A stretch of DNA of 64,000 nt from contig JAFAZH010000002.1 of NCBI GenBank assembly GCA_019239895.1, positions 62,001 through 126,000 on the forward strand, in the 5' to 3' direction. The notes beneath the pieces are model-generated. The model was not told where the DNA came from, searched no databases, and worked only from the letters and a program-made list of their open reading frames with translations. The position numbers and the translations under genes are program-made. Positions 55,359 through 64,000 of the stretch are shown in pieces. Position 1 is the stretch's first letter; each line of letters opens with the position of its first letter. Origin of the DNA: Abditibacteriaceae bacterium. Lineage in GTDB: Bacteria; Armatimonadota; Abditibacteriia; Abditibacteriales; Abditibacteriaceae.

Positions 55359-56167
55359 TAGGAGATAATCGTTTTATCTGTGGGGATGCAGTAAAAGAAA
55401 TGTCCCTACTTCCTGGAGCAAGCATTGATCTTCTTGTAGCTGATCCCCCCTACAACTTAGGAAAAGATTATGGAAATAACATAGATAATCGAGCATGGAA
55501 TGAGTACGAATTCTTTACTAGGAGGTGGCTTACAGAAGCTATGCGCGTTCTTAAACCAACTGGTTCTATCTATGTCTTCATGGGCGTTAGATTCATATCT
55601 AAGCTGTTTCTAATTTTAGAAAATGATCTCAACCTCAACTTTAATGGTTGGATCACTTGGCACTATACTCAAGGAATGGGTAGAAAGGCAGGATTCTCTC
55701 CGAGGCATGAAGACATTTTATTCTTCACAAAAAGTCAAGATTATACGTTTAATATAGATGATATAAGAATTCCGCAGAAATACTACCGCGAGCGCAATAA
55801 TATGGCTGGTGCAAATCCCGGTGATGTTTGGCAATTTTCTCATGTCCATTACTGTAGTGAAGAACGACAAGATCATCCAACTCAAAAGCCCGAAGCATTG
55901 CTGGACAGGATAGTAAGGGCTAGTTCTAATCCGAATGACCTCATACTTGATCCTTTTGTTGGTAGCGGAACGACTTGTCGCGTTGCGGATATTCTACAGA
56001 GAAAATGGATAGGGATAGATATAAATCCCGATTATATTTCAATGGGTCAGCACCGGGTAGCTTCTACATTTAAGGGTTTAGACTCCATTGACCCAAGAGT
56101 CGCTAGAACTCCTAAGGATCTTCCTAAGACTAATATAGAGCAACCAAATCTGCTCCAGGTTGATTAA
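55355..56167 (+). CDS. Site-specific DNA methyltransferase (beta class, N6-adenine/N4-cytosine)
   Basis: 270 residues. Motif IV DPPY (30-33, in LLVADPPYNLGKDYG) comes first, and motif I (LDPFVGSGTT, near 199-207, with FxGxG at 201-205) comes last, which is the beta-class order. DPPY rather than SPPY favours adenine N6. HPTQKPEALLDRIV is a standard block. It should protect host DNA from the endonuclease encoded just upstream. Confidence 0.92.
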   Translation: MIGDNRFICGDAVKEMSLLPGASIDLLVADPPYNLGKDYGNNIDNRAWNEYEFFTRRWLTEAMRVLKPTGSIYVFMGVRFISKLFLILENDLNLNFNGWITWHYTQGMGRKAGFSPRHEDILFFTKSQDYTFNIDDIRIPQKYYRERNNMAGANPGDVWQFSHVHYCSEERQDHPTQKPEALLDRIVRASSNPNDLILDPFVGSGTTCRVADILQRKWIGIDINPDYISMGQHRVASTFKGLDSIDPRVARTPKDLPKTNIEQPNLLQVD

Positions 56168-56319
56168 AATATAGGATTAACAATGTGCATATAAGTAATT
56201 GGCACTATTTTTAATGATAGAAGTTGAGCAGTCTTGCCGTTAGAAACTACTTTGGATTAACTATATTCACTTTCCCATATTTTCATGACATTAAAGTCAC
56301 TTCCCTACGAGGTCACCGC

Positions 56320-59300
56320 ATGAAGCCTAGCATCCGCCTCATTTCTGCCTTTCTCTCTGCCTTAGTTCTGGGCATTCTGATTATAATTGCTGTGCCGTTT
56401 GCAAAATCGGCAACTCCCGCACCACCCTCGACAAACAAAGCAGCACCAACCGCTGGCAATGCAGCATCAGCCGCTGGCAACAAGGCTACAGGCGTGACCG
56501 TTGCGCCGACAACTCACGCAGCAGCGAACACGGTATCCGCTCCAGCTTCGACCAAGCCCACTCCTTCTGCATCTATTGCCGCACCCTCTGCACCAGCAAC
56601 CTCTCCTGCACCCCAGACCAAGATTAGCATTCCGGCAGGAGCCGATGCCGCGATGATCGGACGTTTGCAAGCCGATGTGCGGGCACTCACCCAGTTTAAG
56701 TCTCGTGTGCCAGGCACTCCGGGCAACCGACAAGCCGCCGACTATGTGGCGCAACGTTTTCAGCAAATCGGTCTGCAAAAGCTGCCTAAAGATACAGATT
56801 ATTATGAAGAGTATGAAGTCACGGCCCCGGTGACTAAGTCGGCGCAACTTACCATCAATGGCCGCGCCTTGCCGATTCTGCCGATTTATCCCAACCACGT
56901 TGTCACCTCTTCGACGCCTCGTGAAGGTTTGACTGGCCCGATGATTTATGCGGGACAGGGCAACCCCAGCGACTACAACGGCTTTAAGATGGAGGGCGCG
57001 ATTGTTGTGCTTGACTTTAACAGTGGTCTGAACTGGATTACCGCTGCTGACTTAGGGGCGCGGGCGGTTATATTCTTAGAACCCCAAACGACGACGCGCA
57101 GCCAGGCCGAGCGTAAGTTCGCTAATCTCCCCCTCGAAGTGCCCCGTTTTTATGCACCACGCGCCACGGCTAATACCATTTTAACGGCCCTTGGCCTTCC
57201 ACCCGTTACGACTGCTCCCACCCCGCTTGATCTCACCGCACCTACCATTGCCCTCCCGGATATTAAGAATCAGAAGCCAACTACAGGCACCCTCCAATCA
57301 CAGGTGATCTGGGAGCGGGTAAAGACACGTAACATTGTGGGGATGCTGCCCGGCACGGGAGCCGCCGCAGGGGGCAGCGACAAGGATAAAAAGCCGAACA
57401 CCATTGTGATTGATGGCTACTACGACTCGATGGCCCTCACGCCCGACCTGGCTCCTGGTGCGGAAGCGGCGGGTAACTGTGCTGCTTTATTGGAAGTCGC
57501 CCGCTATTTTAAAGCGCATCCCACGCCTTATAATCTGCTTTTCGTGGCCAACGGTGCCCATCACATCGCCTTAGCGGGAACCCGTAACTTCCTGGCCAAG
57601 CACTTCTTTGATGCTGATGGCAAGGGTGGCGATGAGCTTAAAAAAGAGATTGACAGCTATCGCGCCTTTATCGGTCTCGACTTAACCAGTGCCACCAACA
57701 CGGTGGGACTCTTTGGCAAGTCGAATTTTTATAACCAGATGGGCGTCGGTTCGGAAAACATTCTGCTTAACCAGTTCGCCGACTTTACCAAAGCCATTAA
57801 CGACTTCGCCAAAGCCGAAGGCGACCGACGCGGCTTGTTAGAAGAGCAGTCCGAAGCGTTCTATGTAGACGGCATCACAGGCCGCAATGGACGCACCTGG
57901 CGCAGCTACCTGCCATCGCTCTTAGCCCTGGATAGTGAAGCCGCCACAATGGCCCAAAAGCCCGGTATTAGCTTCGCTACTGCCAATGATGCGCGGATGC
58001 TCCAGGATACCCCCTTTGATACCCCGGAGCGGCTGACACCTGCTAACTTCTCCAACCTCGCGCAGCAGATTAACACCGTTGACCTCTTGCTAGGGCAGGC
58101 CCTGACGCCGGGGGCTGCCGATCCTCAGCAAGCCGATAAGACCGCAATTGACCGCTTACCCGAATCCTCGACTCTCTCGCAGAACTTTGGCTATGGCGTG
58201 GGACGTGCGATTTATCGCCAGGCACAGAAGATTCGCTCTTTCCTGCCCAATGACCCCATCCCCGATTCTAATAATGCCGATAGCGTCAGCATCCTGCCAC
58301 CCGACCAGAGAGACAACGTCGCTGCTGTGGGTTATGTGCTTGACCGCGATAACTTCTACAAGAGCTATTCCGGTGTGCGCGGCGCATTTATCGAACGCGC
58401 GCTCTTTTCTAATGGCAATGCGGATGCTCCGCCTGCTGCGCAGTTTCTCTTCCTGGGGCCGCGTGTTGGGGATACCAAAGGTGGCGGCACGCCCGACCTG
58501 GAAATCGAAGCCTATTCCGTAAGTAGCTCAGGACGAATTCTATTTGCGCCGGATATGGGTGCCGAGCGCCAGCGGTTCTCGCCTAAATTCAAGAAAACGG
58601 CAGCTCTCTCTTACAAGGACGAAAAACTTAAACAGCTTAATGTTGATGCCACTGTCATCTGTTTTCAGGGACGTTCTACGGCCCTCTATGACACCCTCGA
58701 TCAGCGTTACTTCACCGTTCTTCGAGAGATGGCCGTGCTGGATGGCACTACCGATGCTGAACCGGTGCAATATGGTTTCCTGCGCCCCAGTGCCCCCGGC
58801 GGCTCCTCGGATATTGAACCAACAAGTATTGTCTTCTCCAAGCCAGGTGACCGCTTTAAGCTGATTATGTCGGCTGGTTTATTGGGCAAGCGTTTAATTC
58901 TGCTCGATACCACACCAGGCGCTGCCCTGGCCAACGGGAAGACCGTGCTGCCGGAAGGCTCCGGCTTTGTAGTGCCCGATGATCCCAATTCCAACTCGAT
59001 TATTCGCGTCGCTTATCAGGCTGCCCGTGACCTGTGGACGTTGGATCAGGAGCGCATCTTCCTACTCAAGCGGTTCGGCATCAACAACGAGCGTGTTGAT
59101 ACCCTGCACGGTCAGGCGGGTGGCGAGGGCAAAGACCCCAGCGACCCCGCAGGCAGAAAATATTTAGATGTCACAACCCCCACCGGGGGCGCTATCGCGG
59201 AAGCCGAGAAGTCTTTAGCCAATTTGCAATACGATAAATTTTATATGCAGGCCCGCCGCGCTTTCGGCCTCGAATCACGCGCTTACCCGGATGTAGAGAA

Positions 59301-61860
59301 CACCGCTCAGGACGTGCTCAAAGGTATTGTTTTCTATCTGGCGCTACTGCTGCCCTTCTCTTATTTCGTGGAGCGATTGCTCCTCGGCGCACCCGATATT
59401 CGCAAGCAGATTTTCGGTACTTCCTTAACCTTCTTAATCGTCTTCTTCTGTATCCGCTGGGTGCATCCGGCTTTCGAGCTGGCGATGACGCCGTTTATTA
59501 TCCTTTTAGCGTTTATCATCTTAGCTCTCACGGTCTTCGTGACTTCGTTCCTGTCCGGCAAATTTGAGGCGGAAATCAAGCGTCTCAAGCAGGGCGTCCA
59601 CTTTGCCGATGTGGGACGGCTTTCGGCCATCGGCGCGGCTTTAGGCTTAGGTATCGCCAATATGCGCCGCCGCCCGGTGCGCACGGCCCTTACTTGCGTC
59701 ACCCTCGTCTTACTGACCTTTACCGTCTTGAGCTTCACTTCCGTTTCGGCCAATATCTCTAACTTCGCGCGGCCTTATGGCAACAGTGTGCCACCCTATC
59801 AAGGCTTGCTGGTGCGCCAACCCGACTGGGGCGCGTTGCCCGAAGTCGCCGTCAACTCGCTACGCAACGACTTCACCCAGACTTTTGATGCTGTCGCCCT
59901 GCGCTCTTGGTATCTCTCGCGTGACCAGGGCGAACCGCTGCAATTGCGGGTCAACAATGTGGCTGATCCCAACAAGTTCTTCTATGCCCCGGCAGTCTTA
60001 GGCGTGACACCCGACGAGGTGAAGATTCACTCACCGATAGTAAATACACTCATCCGTGGCAAATGGTTTGATGGCACGCGCAAAGACGTTTGCCTGCTGC
60101 CACGCGCCATGCTGCTTGCCGACAAAACCACGCCGGACACTACAGGCACCACCGAGACTAAAACCGATAAAAAGCCGAGTGGCCCGCCCCTGGGCCTAAC
60201 CGAAGATAACGCGGTGGGTGCCAAAGTTCAGATTGCAGGGCAAGTGCTGGAAGTTATCGGCGTCTTTGACGATGAGAAATGGTTCCCACCTGCCGATGCA
60301 CGTAAGCAAGGGGCTAAACCACTTCATGACTTAGACGATGAAGAGTTCACCCCGGTAGATTATCAGAACGAGCAAAACAAGCAGACCAAACAGACCACGG
60401 ACTTAGCCGGGGCCAAGGGCGAATCGGCCCAGGTGCAGCGTTATCAGCACATGGACGCTAATGCCCTGCTGCTAATGCCCTATGAAACAGTCTTAGAAAT
60501 GGGCGGCACAACCCGTTCGGTGGCGGCAGGCTTTAGCGATCCAACCAAGGGCCTTGACGCCTTAAACCGGTTAATGAACCGCGCAGCATTGGGCATCTTC
60601 GGCGCAACGCCAGCGATGGTAGATGGCAAACCGACGGGACCGCTCGAAGCACGTCTCTATTCTTCGGTCGAAAGCACTTCCTATGAAGGCTTTGCGTCCT
60701 TGCTCATTCCAGTCTTAATTGCCGCCCTGATTATCGCTAATACCATGCTGGGCTCCGTCTTCGAGCGCACGCGGGAAATTGGCATTTACTCGTCGGTGGG
60801 CTTAGCCCCCATCCATGTCGCTGCCCTCTTCATTGCCGAAGCGATGGTGTACGCGGTGCTGGGTTCTATCTCTGGCTATCTCATTGCCCAGATTGTTGCC
60901 AAAGTCATCACCACCTGGAGCCTGCTGCCGGGTATTACGCTCAACTACTCGTCCAGTGCAGCGGTTATTTCTACCATCATTGTGATGGCGACCGTATTGC
61001 TCTCAACCATTTACCCGGCCTGGCAAGCCTCCCGTATGTCCCAACCTGACATTGAGCGGCGTTGGCGCATGAGCGAACCCACCGGTGATATATGGCGTTT
61101 CCAGTTCCCCTTCACAGTTTCCGGTCAACAGCCCTTGGGGGTAGCCCAATTCCTGGCCGACTTCTTTGAGACCCACACCGATACTTCAGTCGGTAGGTTC
61201 TACACCGACCGGGTCTTCTTCACGGCTTTACCGCTACGCGATGCGGTAGCGATTTTAAACTCTGGCAGCGATGCCGATTTAGCCATTGCCGATGGTACTC
61301 CGGCTCCCAGTGGCACACCTGCGACCGAGCACTCTGCCGCCGCTGGCCCGAACAGCTTTGGAGCCGCCACTACAGCCAATGGCACCACCGCCGCAACCAA
61401 TGGCACTGCGAACGGCGCTAATGGCACTGCCGTTGGCAGTGCCGATCCATCCAGCGAGCATGAGGTGGTAGTCAGTGCAGGCGGCGTTGAAGCGCCGCTG
61501 AGTCTGGCAAACATCGCCGCCGATGAAGATACTGAAGTCTATCGTCTCGCCATGCGCGTCTGGCTGGCACCTTTCGACATGGGTGTATCCCAAGACACCG
61601 ACATTTTGCTGGTGCCCTCGGCAGAGCCAGGGCTTTATGAACTGCAATTAAAGCTGGTGCGCCAGAGCGGTGAAATCGCGGCCTGGAAGCGCGTGAACCG
61701 GGGCTTCATGAGCGACTTGCGCAAGCAACTTTTGTTATGGCGCACTATCAAGCGCGAGGGACAGCAAGAATATGTCCTGCGCGGTCGTGCCCACGTCTCC
61801 GGGCAAGTCATACCGACCGAGGTGCCCGGCGCTGTAGTAGGAACCGTTTCGATGACTTAG
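56320..61860 (+). CDS. Giant membrane protein: degenerate M28-peptidase domain plus FtsX-like permease
   Basis: 1846 residues from ATG 56320 (GAGGTC upstream; the frame from 56224 lacks support). A signal helix and an Ala/Thr/Pro-rich linker precede a PA-plus-M28-like region (about 115-590). Its metal site looks lost: the HxD motif reads GYYDS, the GADD region reads GAEAAGN, and the EE pair reads HH (ANGAHHIAL). A beta-rich domain (about 630-980) follows, then four helices (about 1010-1120). An FtsX/MacB-type permease follows (RTALTCVTLVLLTFTVLSF, then IPVLIAALIIANTMLGSVFE and two more helices) with a large periplasmic insert. A cytoplasmic tail ends the protein. No ATPase gene is in view. 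Confidence 0.7.
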   Translation: MKPSIRLISAFLSALVLGILIIIAVPFAKSATPAPPSTNKAAPTAGNAASAAGNKATGVTVAPTTHAAANTVSAPASTKPTPSASIAAPSAPATSPAPQTKISIPAGADAAMIGRLQADVRALTQFKSRVPGTPGNRQAADYVAQRFQQIGLQKLPKDTDYYEEYEVTAPVTKSAQLTINGRALPILPIYPNHVVTSSTPREGLTGPMIYAGQGNPSDYNGFKMEGAIVVLDFNSGLNWITAADLGARAVIFLEPQTTTRSQAERKFANLPLEVPRFYAPRATANTILTALGLPPVTTAPTPLDLTAPTIALPDIKNQKPTTGTLQSQVIWERVKTRNIVGMLPGTGAAAGGSDKDKKPNTIVIDGYYDSMALTPDLAPGAEAAGNCAALLEVARYFKAHPTPYNLLFVANGAHHIALAGTRNFLAKHFFDADGKGGDELKKEIDSYRAFIGLDLTSATNTVGLFGKSNFYNQMGVGSENILLNQFADFTKAINDFAKAEGDRRGLLEEQSEAFYVDGITGRNGRTWRSYLPSLLALDSEAATMAQKPGISFATANDARMLQDTPFDTPERLTPANFSNLAQQINTVDLLLGQALTPGAADPQQADKTAIDRLPESSTLSQNFGYGVGRAIYRQAQKIRSFLPNDPIPDSNNADSVSILPPDQRDNVAAVGYVLDRDNFYKSYSGVRGAFIERALFSNGNADAPPAAQFLFLGPRVGDTKGGGTPDLEIEAYSVSSSGRILFAPDMGAERQRFSPKFKKTAALSYKDEKLKQLNVDATVICFQGRSTALYDTLDQRYFTVLREMAVLDGTTDAEPVQYGFLRPSAPGGSSDIEPTSIVFSKPGDRFKLIMSAGLLGKRLILLDTTPGAALANGKTVLPEGSGFVVPDDPNSNSIIRVAYQAARDLWTLDQERIFLLKRFGINNERVDTLHGQAGGEGKDPSDPAGRKYLDVTTPTGGAIAEAEKSLANLQYDKFYMQARRAFGLESRAYPDVENTAQDVLKGIVFYLALLLPFSYFVERLLLGAPDIRKQIFGTSLTFLIVFFCIRWVHPAFELAMTPFIILLAFIILALTVFVTSFLSGKFEAEIKRLKQGVHFADVGRLSAIGAALGLGIANMRRRPVRTALTCVTLVLLTFTVLSFTSVSANISNFARPYGNSVPPYQGLLVRQPDWGALPEVAVNSLRNDFTQTFDAVALRSWYLSRDQGEPLQLRVNNVADPNKFFYAPAVLGVTPDEVKIHSPIVNTLIRGKWFDGTRKDVCLLPRAMLLADKTTPDTTGTTETKTDKKPSGPPLGLTEDNAVGAKVQIAGQVLEVIGVFDDEKWFPPADARKQGAKPLHDLDDEEFTPVDYQNEQNKQTKQTTDLAGAKGESAQVQRYQHMDANALLLMPYETVLEMGGTTRSVAAGFSDPTKGLDALNRLMNRAALGIFGATPAMVDGKPTGPLEARLYSSVESTSYEGFASLLIPVLIAALIIANTMLGSVFERTREIGIYSSVGLAPIHVAALFIAEAMVYAVLGSISGYLIAQIVAKVITTWSLLPGITLNYSSSAAVISTIIVMATVLLSTIYPAWQASRMSQPDIERRWRMSEPTGDIWRFQFPFTVSGQQPLGVAQFLADFFETHTDTSVGRFYTDRVFFTALPLRDAVAILNSGSDADLAIADGTPAPSGTPATEHSAAAGPNSFGAATTANGTTAATNGTANGANGTAVGSADPSSEHEVVVSAGGVEAPLSLANIAADEDTEVYRLAMRVWLAPFDMGVSQDTDILLVPSAEPGLYELQLKLVRQSGEIAAWKRVNRGFMSDLRKQLLLWRTIKREGQQEYVLRGRAHVSGQVIPTEVPGAVVGTVSMT

Positions 61861-61865
61861 GGAGA

Positions 61866-61971
61866 GGTGATGGGTCATAGGTTATGGGTAATACATTGCT
61901 TTAGAGTGCATTCCGTATAACGGCCTTGATATGCGCTATCACCCATAACCTATTACCTATGACCCATCACC
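61866..61971. repeat. Inverted repeat of GGTGATGGGTCAT type between two membrane-protein genes
   Basis: Left arm 61866-61889 is complementary to 61941-61971 apart from a 7-nt tandem insertion (TACCTAT) in the right arm. Further partial copies of ACCTATAACC follow to 61992, so the right side is also tandemly repeated. It lies just after the 1846-residue gene and before the Shine-Dalgarno of the OPT-like gene. Confidence 0.75.
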
Positions 61972-62008
61972 TATAACCAATTACCTATAACCCGACTTTA
62001 GGAGAACT

Positions 62009-64000
62009 ATGGCATCCGCCGATTCGCCATTTGACGATTTACAATCGGGCACCACCAAAGAAGAGCGCCCCACCGGCCCACTCAATGTTGACCCGGCCTT
62101 CAATAACACGCCGGGCGATGACATCGTTGCGGGTGATGCGGAAGAGTTTGTTGATGGCTTTAGCTGGCGTACGGTCATTGGCGCGATCTTCATCGGCCTC
62201 ATTATGATGCCGGGCGCGATTTACTTGAGCCTGATTGCAGGCCAGGGCTTGGGGCCAGCGGCGGAATGGGTGACGATTATCCTCTTCATGGAAGTCGCCC
62301 GCCGCTCCTACCAATCGCTGCGCAAGCAAGAAATCTATCTGCTCTATTACGTTGGCGCAGCCTTGACGCAACAGGTCGGGGCCTTGGCTCTCACTGGTGG
62401 CGCTTTCGCTCCGCTTATTCTGACCCAATATCTGGTTCATACCCCCGTAGCGCAGCAATTAGGCATTACCCAAGCTGTACCAACCTGGGTATCACCGCCG
62501 CTGAACTCGCCTGCCCTCTTAGGCCGCACCTTTTTCAATAGCGCCTGGTACCCCGCTATCGGCATCATGATCTTTGGCCAGGTTTTTGGTCGCTTGCAAG
62601 CCTGGGGCTTGGGTTATGTGCTGTTCCGTATTACATCCGATGTTGAGCGTTTGCCGTTCCCCCTCGCGCCTATCGCCGCCGAAGGCGCGACCGCCCTGGC
62701 GGAATCATCGGCGCAAAAAGAAGGCTGGCGTTGGCGCATCTTTTCCATCGGGGCCATGATCGGCGTGGGCTGGGGCACTATCTATGTGCTCGTGCCCTCG
62801 GTCACCAGCATTATGTTCTCACAGCCCATCACCATTATCAGCAATCCTTTTATTGATCTAACTTCCAACACCCAGAAGATTATGCCCGCCGCGCAGTCGG
62901 CTCTGGGCACCGATTTAGGGGCTTATTTCGTAGGCTTTGTGCTTCCGCTACCAGTTGTAGTCGGCTCCTTTATCGCGGGCGTTGGCTGTCACTTGTTCGC
63001 TAATCCCTTCTTGCAAAAAGCGGGTATTCTGCACACCTGGACGCCGGGCCTGGATGTCATTCAAACCCAGGTCGTTAATTACTTCGATTTCTACCTATCC
63101 TTTGGCGCTGGTGTTTCAGTCGTCGTGGCGATTGTGGGTATTGGCAGTGTCATCCGTGCCCTCACCAAAAATCGGCGCAGCCAGGCCCAAGGTGTATCGG
63201 GCCTCCGCATGGCACCGCCACCGGGACGCGGCGACTTTCCCATCTGGATTTCGCTGGCGGCCTGGGCGGTGGGTACCATCGCCTTCATCCTCCTGTGTCA
63301 TAATCTGGTACCAGGCTATCCCGTAGGCTACCTGATCTTTTTCGGCTTTGTCTGGACGCCGATTTTCTCTTACATCAATGCGCGTATGGCGGGCATGGCA
63401 GGGAGCAATGTTTCCATTCCCTACGTCAAGGAAGCATCCGTGCTGATGGCAGGCTATCGCAACGTGGACATCTGGTTTGCGCCCATCCCGCTCAGTGACT
63501 TTGGCGGCATGGCCGCGCATTTCCGCACTGTAGAATTAACGCGCACCAATTTCGTCTCCATTCTTAAAGTCGAGTTGCTGATGCTGCCCATCATGCTCGC
63601 CTGTTCCTTGCTCTACTGGAGTTTCATCTGGCGACTGGCCCCCATTCCTTCATCGGTTTATCCTTACGCTTCCAAGTTCTGGCCCGCACACGCACAGCAG
63701 ACCGTTATCTGGTGGACAGCCAATCGCTCTGGCGACCAAAATTTCCTCATCCGGGTGCTCAACCCTCATTACATTGCCGCTGGTGGCATCATCGCCGCTG
63801 TCCTCTATGCCGTTGTCAGCCTGGCTGGTTTACCAATTTTGTTTTTCTACGGCCTCGTCAATGGCATGAACGGCGCACCTGCCGGGGTGATTCCTATGTT
63901 CATCGGTGGAATGTTAGGCCGCTATTACTTCCAGAAGCGTTACGGCGTCGAAAACTGGCGTGCCTACGCCCCGGTTCTCGCCGCTGGCTATTACTGCGGC
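62009..64000 (+). CDS. OPT-like oligopeptide transporter family membrane protein (3' end outside window)
   Basis: 664 codons without a stop to the window end. AGGAG lies 5 nt before the ATG at 62009. A polar N-terminus of about 50 residues is followed by many hydrophobic helices (SWRTVIGAIFIGLIMMPGAI, FVGFVLPLPVVVGSFIAGVG, YLIFFGFVWTPIFSYINARM). RLPFPLAPIAAEGATAL and the repeat-like GLVNGMNGAPAGVI suit OPT-superfamily importers, but similarity is only moderate. It is the next gene after the pseudo-M28/FtsX gene, on the same strand, so the two may function together. Confidence 0.55.
   Translation, partial: MASADSPFDDLQSGTTKEERPTGPLNVDPAFNNTPGDDIVAGDAEEFVDGFSWRTVIGAIFIGLIMMPGAIYLSLIAGQGLGPAAEWVTIILFMEVARRSYQSLRKQEIYLLYYVGAALTQQVGALALTGGAFAPLILTQYLVHTPVAQQLGITQAVPTWVSPPLNSPALLGRTFFNSAWYPAIGIMIFGQVFGRLQAWGLGYVLFRITSDVERLPFPLAPIAAEGATALAESSAQKEGWRWRIFSIGAMIGVGWGTIYVLVPSVTSIMFSQPITIISNPFIDLTSNTQKIMPAAQSALGTDLGAYFVGFVLPLPVVVGSFIAGVGCHLFANPFLQKAGILHTWTPGLDVIQTQVVNYFDFYLSFGAGVSVVVAIVGIGSVIRALTKNRRSQAQGVSGLRMAPPPGRGDFPIWISLAAWAVGTIAFILLCHNLVPGYPVGYLIFFGFVWTPIFSYINARMAGMAGSNVSIPYVKEASVLMAGYRNVDIWFAPIPLSDFGGMAAHFRTVELTRTNFVSILKVELLMLPIMLACSLLYWSFIWRLAPIPSSVYPYASKFWPAHAQQTVIWWTANRSGDQNFLIRVLNPHYIAAGGIIAAVLYAVVSLAGLPILFFYGLVNGMNGAPAGVIPMFIGGMLGRYYFQKRYGVENWRAYAPVLAAGYYCG

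Noticed and set aside
54429..56319. Prophage or integrative element carrying the restriction-modification pair
   Set aside because: No integrase, tRNA target, direct repeats or phage genes are visible; only two genes differ in composition.
56224..56319. Upstream start for the pseudo-M28/FtsX gene
   Set aside because: The extra 32 residues precede a normal signal helix, and the ATG at 56320 has a GAGG site at good spacing.
61930..61992. CRISPR-like array in the ACCTATAACC repeats
   Set aside because: Units are short, overlapping and lack spacers of regular length; no cas gene is present.

Overview
This window reads as the chromosome of a diderm heterotroph, most likely of the Armatimonadota or a related Planctomycetota/Verrucomicrobiota-type lineage. 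The pointers are a DUF1559 pseudopilin with an H-X9-DG motif, an ECF sigma factor with a membrane-anchored C-terminal extension, a LacI regulator, phytanoyl-CoA dioxygenase-like proteins, many secreted beta-helix and carbohydrate-binding proteins, and lipid A modification plus LptF/LptG genes that imply an LPS outer membrane. The taxon is an inference. I saw no rRNA, tRNA, CRISPR array, transposase or prophage.

Layout. 1-822 is the 5' part of a secreted DUF4139-like gene. 887-8310 holds a lipid A aminoarabinose set: arnT leftward, and arnB-arnC-arnA-arnD rightward with 4-nt overlaps between arnB/arnC and arnC/arnA. LptF/LptG (8448-9761) follows, bracketed by REP-like hairpins. 9972-26362 is a long leftward run of polysaccharide-related genes: a LacI regulator, a pseudopilin, two beta-helix proteins, a HAD phosphatase, a PHP/CBM9 protein, a LamG gene broken by one TGA, a nucleoside hydrolase, two PhyH oxygenases, a three-repeat carbohydrate-binding-like protein and an esterase. 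26805-37820 is a signalling and small-protein region: four single-domain response regulators and one RR-HD-GYP protein with no histidine kinase, a caspase-like peptidase, a stand-alone T2SF fragment, an amylase-family hydrolase, an esterase and an UlaG-like hydrolase. 37930-49625 has a large secreted hydrolase, GNAT, M14 peptidase, hicBA, mazG, a PpiC foldase, yebC and rqcH.

49699-52956 encodes the most unusual protein of the window: an ECF sigma factor continuous with a membrane segment, a DUF5666-like module and three CBM4/9-like repeats. The last two parts occur, in the same order, in the secreted 684-residue protein at 14128-16185. The window therefore holds a candidate one-protein sensor/sigma factor and a soluble relative of its sensor, the latter inside the polysaccharide cluster. 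folC, an AT-rich type II restriction-modification pair (54591-56167), a huge pseudo-M28 peptidase/FtsX-like permease fusion (56320-61860) and a partial OPT-like transporter (62009-64000) complete the window.

Palindromic intergenic repeats of several unrelated types are frequent, and five of them touch or overlap stop codons.
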